Shown: piece after piece, positions 61,436 through 64,000 of the stretch
Numbering within the stretch: the stretch's first letter is position 1
Layout: every line of letters starts with the position of its first letter
Source of the DNA: Brachyhypopomus gauderio
Lineage: Eukaryota > Chordata > Actinopteri > Gymnotiformes > Hypopomidae
NCBI RefSeq assembly: GCF_052324685.1
Contig: NC_135223.1
Location: forward strand, 5,267,321-5,331,320
Reading direction: 5' to 3'
DNA length: 64,000 bases
Translations under genes and position numbers: made by a program
The notes under the pieces: generated by a model
Database searches by the model: none
What the model was told of the DNA's origin: nothing
The model's input: only the letters and a program-made list of their open reading frames with translations

Positions 61436-63420
61436 ATGCAAAGCAGATGTGACGATTGTCATTTGCCTGTGTATGAAGCGTGGGTTCATTTGCCTCTAAG
61501 CGAGCAAATTCATTGTCTAAATGATGAGTATGTGACTGCTATAGTGGGGCTAGAAAGTGACATACAAAATAACGCGCAACACAAAGACAGAACAGACAGG
61601 TTGTGGCATGCCGACACTTGACCCAACAGCACCTAACTTTGGTTTATCAGCTGGTAACATAGCAGAATTGGTGAGAGATGGTGGCGTTGTAGATGGTTAT
61701 ACCATAGTACCTAGTAGTAGGTATAACAGTGTTGTGTTACACAGGATGTTGAATTTACGTGAAGCCCCAACCACAGACATGGCCTCATGCGCATCCTATG
61801 TACATAATGTGTTGTCAGAAATTGTGGCATTCTCCAGGGTGTTAGCTGGTGATGGTAGTGTTATTGACATTACCCTAAGAGGTGGTAGCTTAACATTTGA
61901 TGTAAACACTGTGTTGTCTTCGAGAGATGGTTATAGCGTAGGTTTTCAGACACTATTAAAAGGGTTATGCAGAGTAACAATAGTGATGCAACACTTGATG
62001 AACAACAAACTGATGATAGTCTGGTGTTGACAGTCTCGATAGTTGTGGATAAAAATGGTGGCGTTCGCTGCAAACTGCTCTAGCACACAACCAGGTGATA
62101 GAAAGGAACAGACTGAACCTTTTCTATTCAGCAAACATATCAAACAACCTATGTTTTGTGATCTGCATTGCTCTTTTTCTTAACCCACATGCTCTACCTT
62201 AGAACCTATAGCCGAACAGATGCAGACACACAGGCTATACACATGACCATAGAGTCTCCTTCAGAGGACCAATGACAAACCCCACACCAGGACTATATTT
62301 CTGTACCTCCATGACTCAGTATTACTTGGTAAAAAATTTGAAAGCGTTCATGGGTGTGCCATATGTTTGTAGGTTTTGTTATACAGGATACACCAACGCC
62401 AGAGATCACAGCTGTAAATATGGTTGTGATGTGGGTCATGATGTGATGTGTCAAGTACCCCAGACAAGTCAAATATTGTGACGACTGTTCACGTTACTGC
62501 AAGTCCACATACTATTATGAACAACATAAGAAACAAAAACAACTGTCTACTGCAGATGCGATGGCGTCTTCATGCAATCTAACCAAGTATTGCAAAAAAT
62601 GTGGACGTCGTTATCATGTTAGTTTAACAAAGCCAAAACCCCACAAGTGTGTTGGGTTATTGTGGTGAAGAATTAATATCGGACACAGAGCACGCGTGTT
62701 ACATACAGCATTGACGCACAAATACGCGTACATTAATAAACACAAGACATTCTCTAATGCCTCTATTGAATGGCTTGAGTATGTCAGGTGTGTAGGAGAT
62801 GATGTGCACCATGCCCTAACTCATTTGGAAATGAAGTTTGGTGTATGATTATGTGGACGGTTAATATGAAAATATGGTGTGCGAAAAGTCTTGGAATTTA
62901 ATGGTTGCATGCATCATGGGAATGTCGGGAATGCCGTTACAACCTGAATCGGCCCCATCCCATTTCAAAGGTCTTGTATGGCAATTTGCGAAAACAGTTT
63001 GATACCAAGGTGGAGACACTTGTTGTAAATGCACCGAGGAATACATTAATGTCACGTGTCTGACAGCTGTCTCTGGCGGAAAAGCACTACTGAATCAAAG
63101 CGGCTATGTCAGATACAAATGTAAAGTGTTTAATGTCATAAGTCACCAAAGATGTGCTGCGAAAACTGTTCAGGGTCAGTCAACACGTGAATCTCATGAA
63201 GGTAATTGGGAACCCCCTCTGGGACCTTATTTGGGAGATTTGACTGACTAGATTGGCGGTGGCGATTACATTAGAGTTCTGCTCAGGAGGTCGTAAGATG
63301 TATGGTTATCTTATAGCCAGTGGCAAAACGTGCATGAAAGCAAAAGGCATTACACTAAATTCTGAAAACTCAAGTTATTAGACTTGACACGTAGATTGAC
63401 CTTGTTGATCATTATGTGGT
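61436..63420 (+). pseudogene. decayed Polinton/Maverick-like family B DNA polymerase
   Basis: Fragments in several + strand frames appear in the order expected for the protein-primed polymerase of Polintons and related adintovirus-like elements. An N-terminal region lies at about 61610-62160. A Cys/His-rich zinc-binding region follows at about 62270-62670 (for example VCRFCYTGY, YCKKCGRRYH). A piece resembling the end of the exonuclease part lies at about 62890-63030, and C-terminal motifs at about 63215-63350 (PYLGDLTD, ASGKTCMKAKGITLN). Stops and frameshifts separate the pieces. The distance is too short for the palm, and I see no polymerase catalytic motif, so the core is deleted. The element would once have replicated a large self-synthesising transposon. 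No capsid, integrase or ATPase gene is seen in the window. Confidence 0.65.
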
Positions 63421-63924
63421 GAATCGTGACAGTAGCCATCACATACTTGCTCGTGCAGATGGCATTGTGAGAAATAAAAATAACCTCACACTGAAAAACA
63501 AGTATGTGGTGATGCATCCTGTTTCTGATTTATTTTTTATTTTTAACACTTCCTTATGGGTACTAAAGATAGCCATGGCGGTCGCGGCGGCGGCGTAATA
63601 GGCGTTTGATTTTAGATTACAACACTCCTTTTCATGTGTAATAAACATTTTTTGTTAAACAGTTGAGCGTGCTGATGAGCTGGTTTCAAAGAAAATGGAA
63701 AACAGTGTACATTTACGACTGCTAGCAACCCTTTTATGATGAAATGTTAAAGATAAGAAATATTGTTTTTGTTCAAGGGATACCAACATCACTGTGATAC
63801 ACTTCTACCAATTAACAAAAATAAATTGTTAATAATTAATGACGTTATGAAAGATGCCAGTAATAATACCGAGGTGGAAAAAGTGTTTACACAGTATGTA
63901 CATCATCGTAATTTGTGCCATTTA

Positions 63925-64000
63925 CAGTGGGTTGCAAAAGTATTCATACCCCTTGAACTTTTCCATATTTTGTCACATTACAACCACAAACATAAATATA
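63925..64000 (+). mobile_element. left end of a Tc1-like transposon, cut by the window edge
   Basis: After TA (63923-63924) the sequence CAGTGGGTTGCAAAAGTATT and the following ATTTTGTCACATTACAACCA are typical of the inverted terminal repeat of fish Tc1-like elements. The body lies beyond the window. Confidence 0.8.

Overview
The window is vertebrate genomic DNA, and almost certainly from a teleost fish. The genes have many introns, the proteins read like mammalian TAF2 and autotaxin, and long (CA)n/(CT)n runs, minisatellites and hAT, Tc1/mariner and LINE relics fill the spaces. I did not settle on a species.

Layout. (1) Positions 1-5404 are intergenic, with a complete hAT element (758-2229), a 42-bp minisatellite and one possible terminal exon of an upstream gene. 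(2) 5405-18076 holds TAF2 on the + strand: 26 coding exons, and the spliced frame closes at 1198 codons plus stop, against about 1199 aa in human. (3) 18077-20062 is the TAF2 3' region and intergenic DNA. (4) About 20063-34560 holds ENPP2 (autotaxin) on the + strand: 24 coding exons and 852 codons, with all catalytic metal ligands and the nucleophilic Thr visible. A 1.2-kb minisatellite follows the stop codon. TAF2 and ENPP2 are also neighbours in human (8q24). (5) 36.2-50 kb is repeat-rich and contains two U5 snRNA genes (minus strand, each with a ZNF143-like upstream site and a 3' box) and an apparently intact mariner/IS630-type transposon with a three-exon transposase. (6) 50-60.3 kb is layered transposon debris, including a LINE broken by three hAT elements nested one inside another. 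(7) 60.4-63.6 kb holds an unrecognised two-exon open gene and a decayed Polinton/Maverick-like DNA polymerase B. (8) A Tc1-like terminal repeat begins at 63925 and runs off the window.

The most unusual theme is splicing. TAF2 intron 1 has AT-AC ends, TAF2 intron 12 looks U12-type, and ENPP2 intron 21 uses a GC donor. Two 5' splice sites have themselves become tandem repeats: TAF2 exon 19 (3 copies) and ENPP2 exon 9 (about 31 copies). Two U5 snRNA genes sit in the same window; that is probably coincidence.

All calls are from reading the sequence and from remembered family features. No alignment or database search was run.
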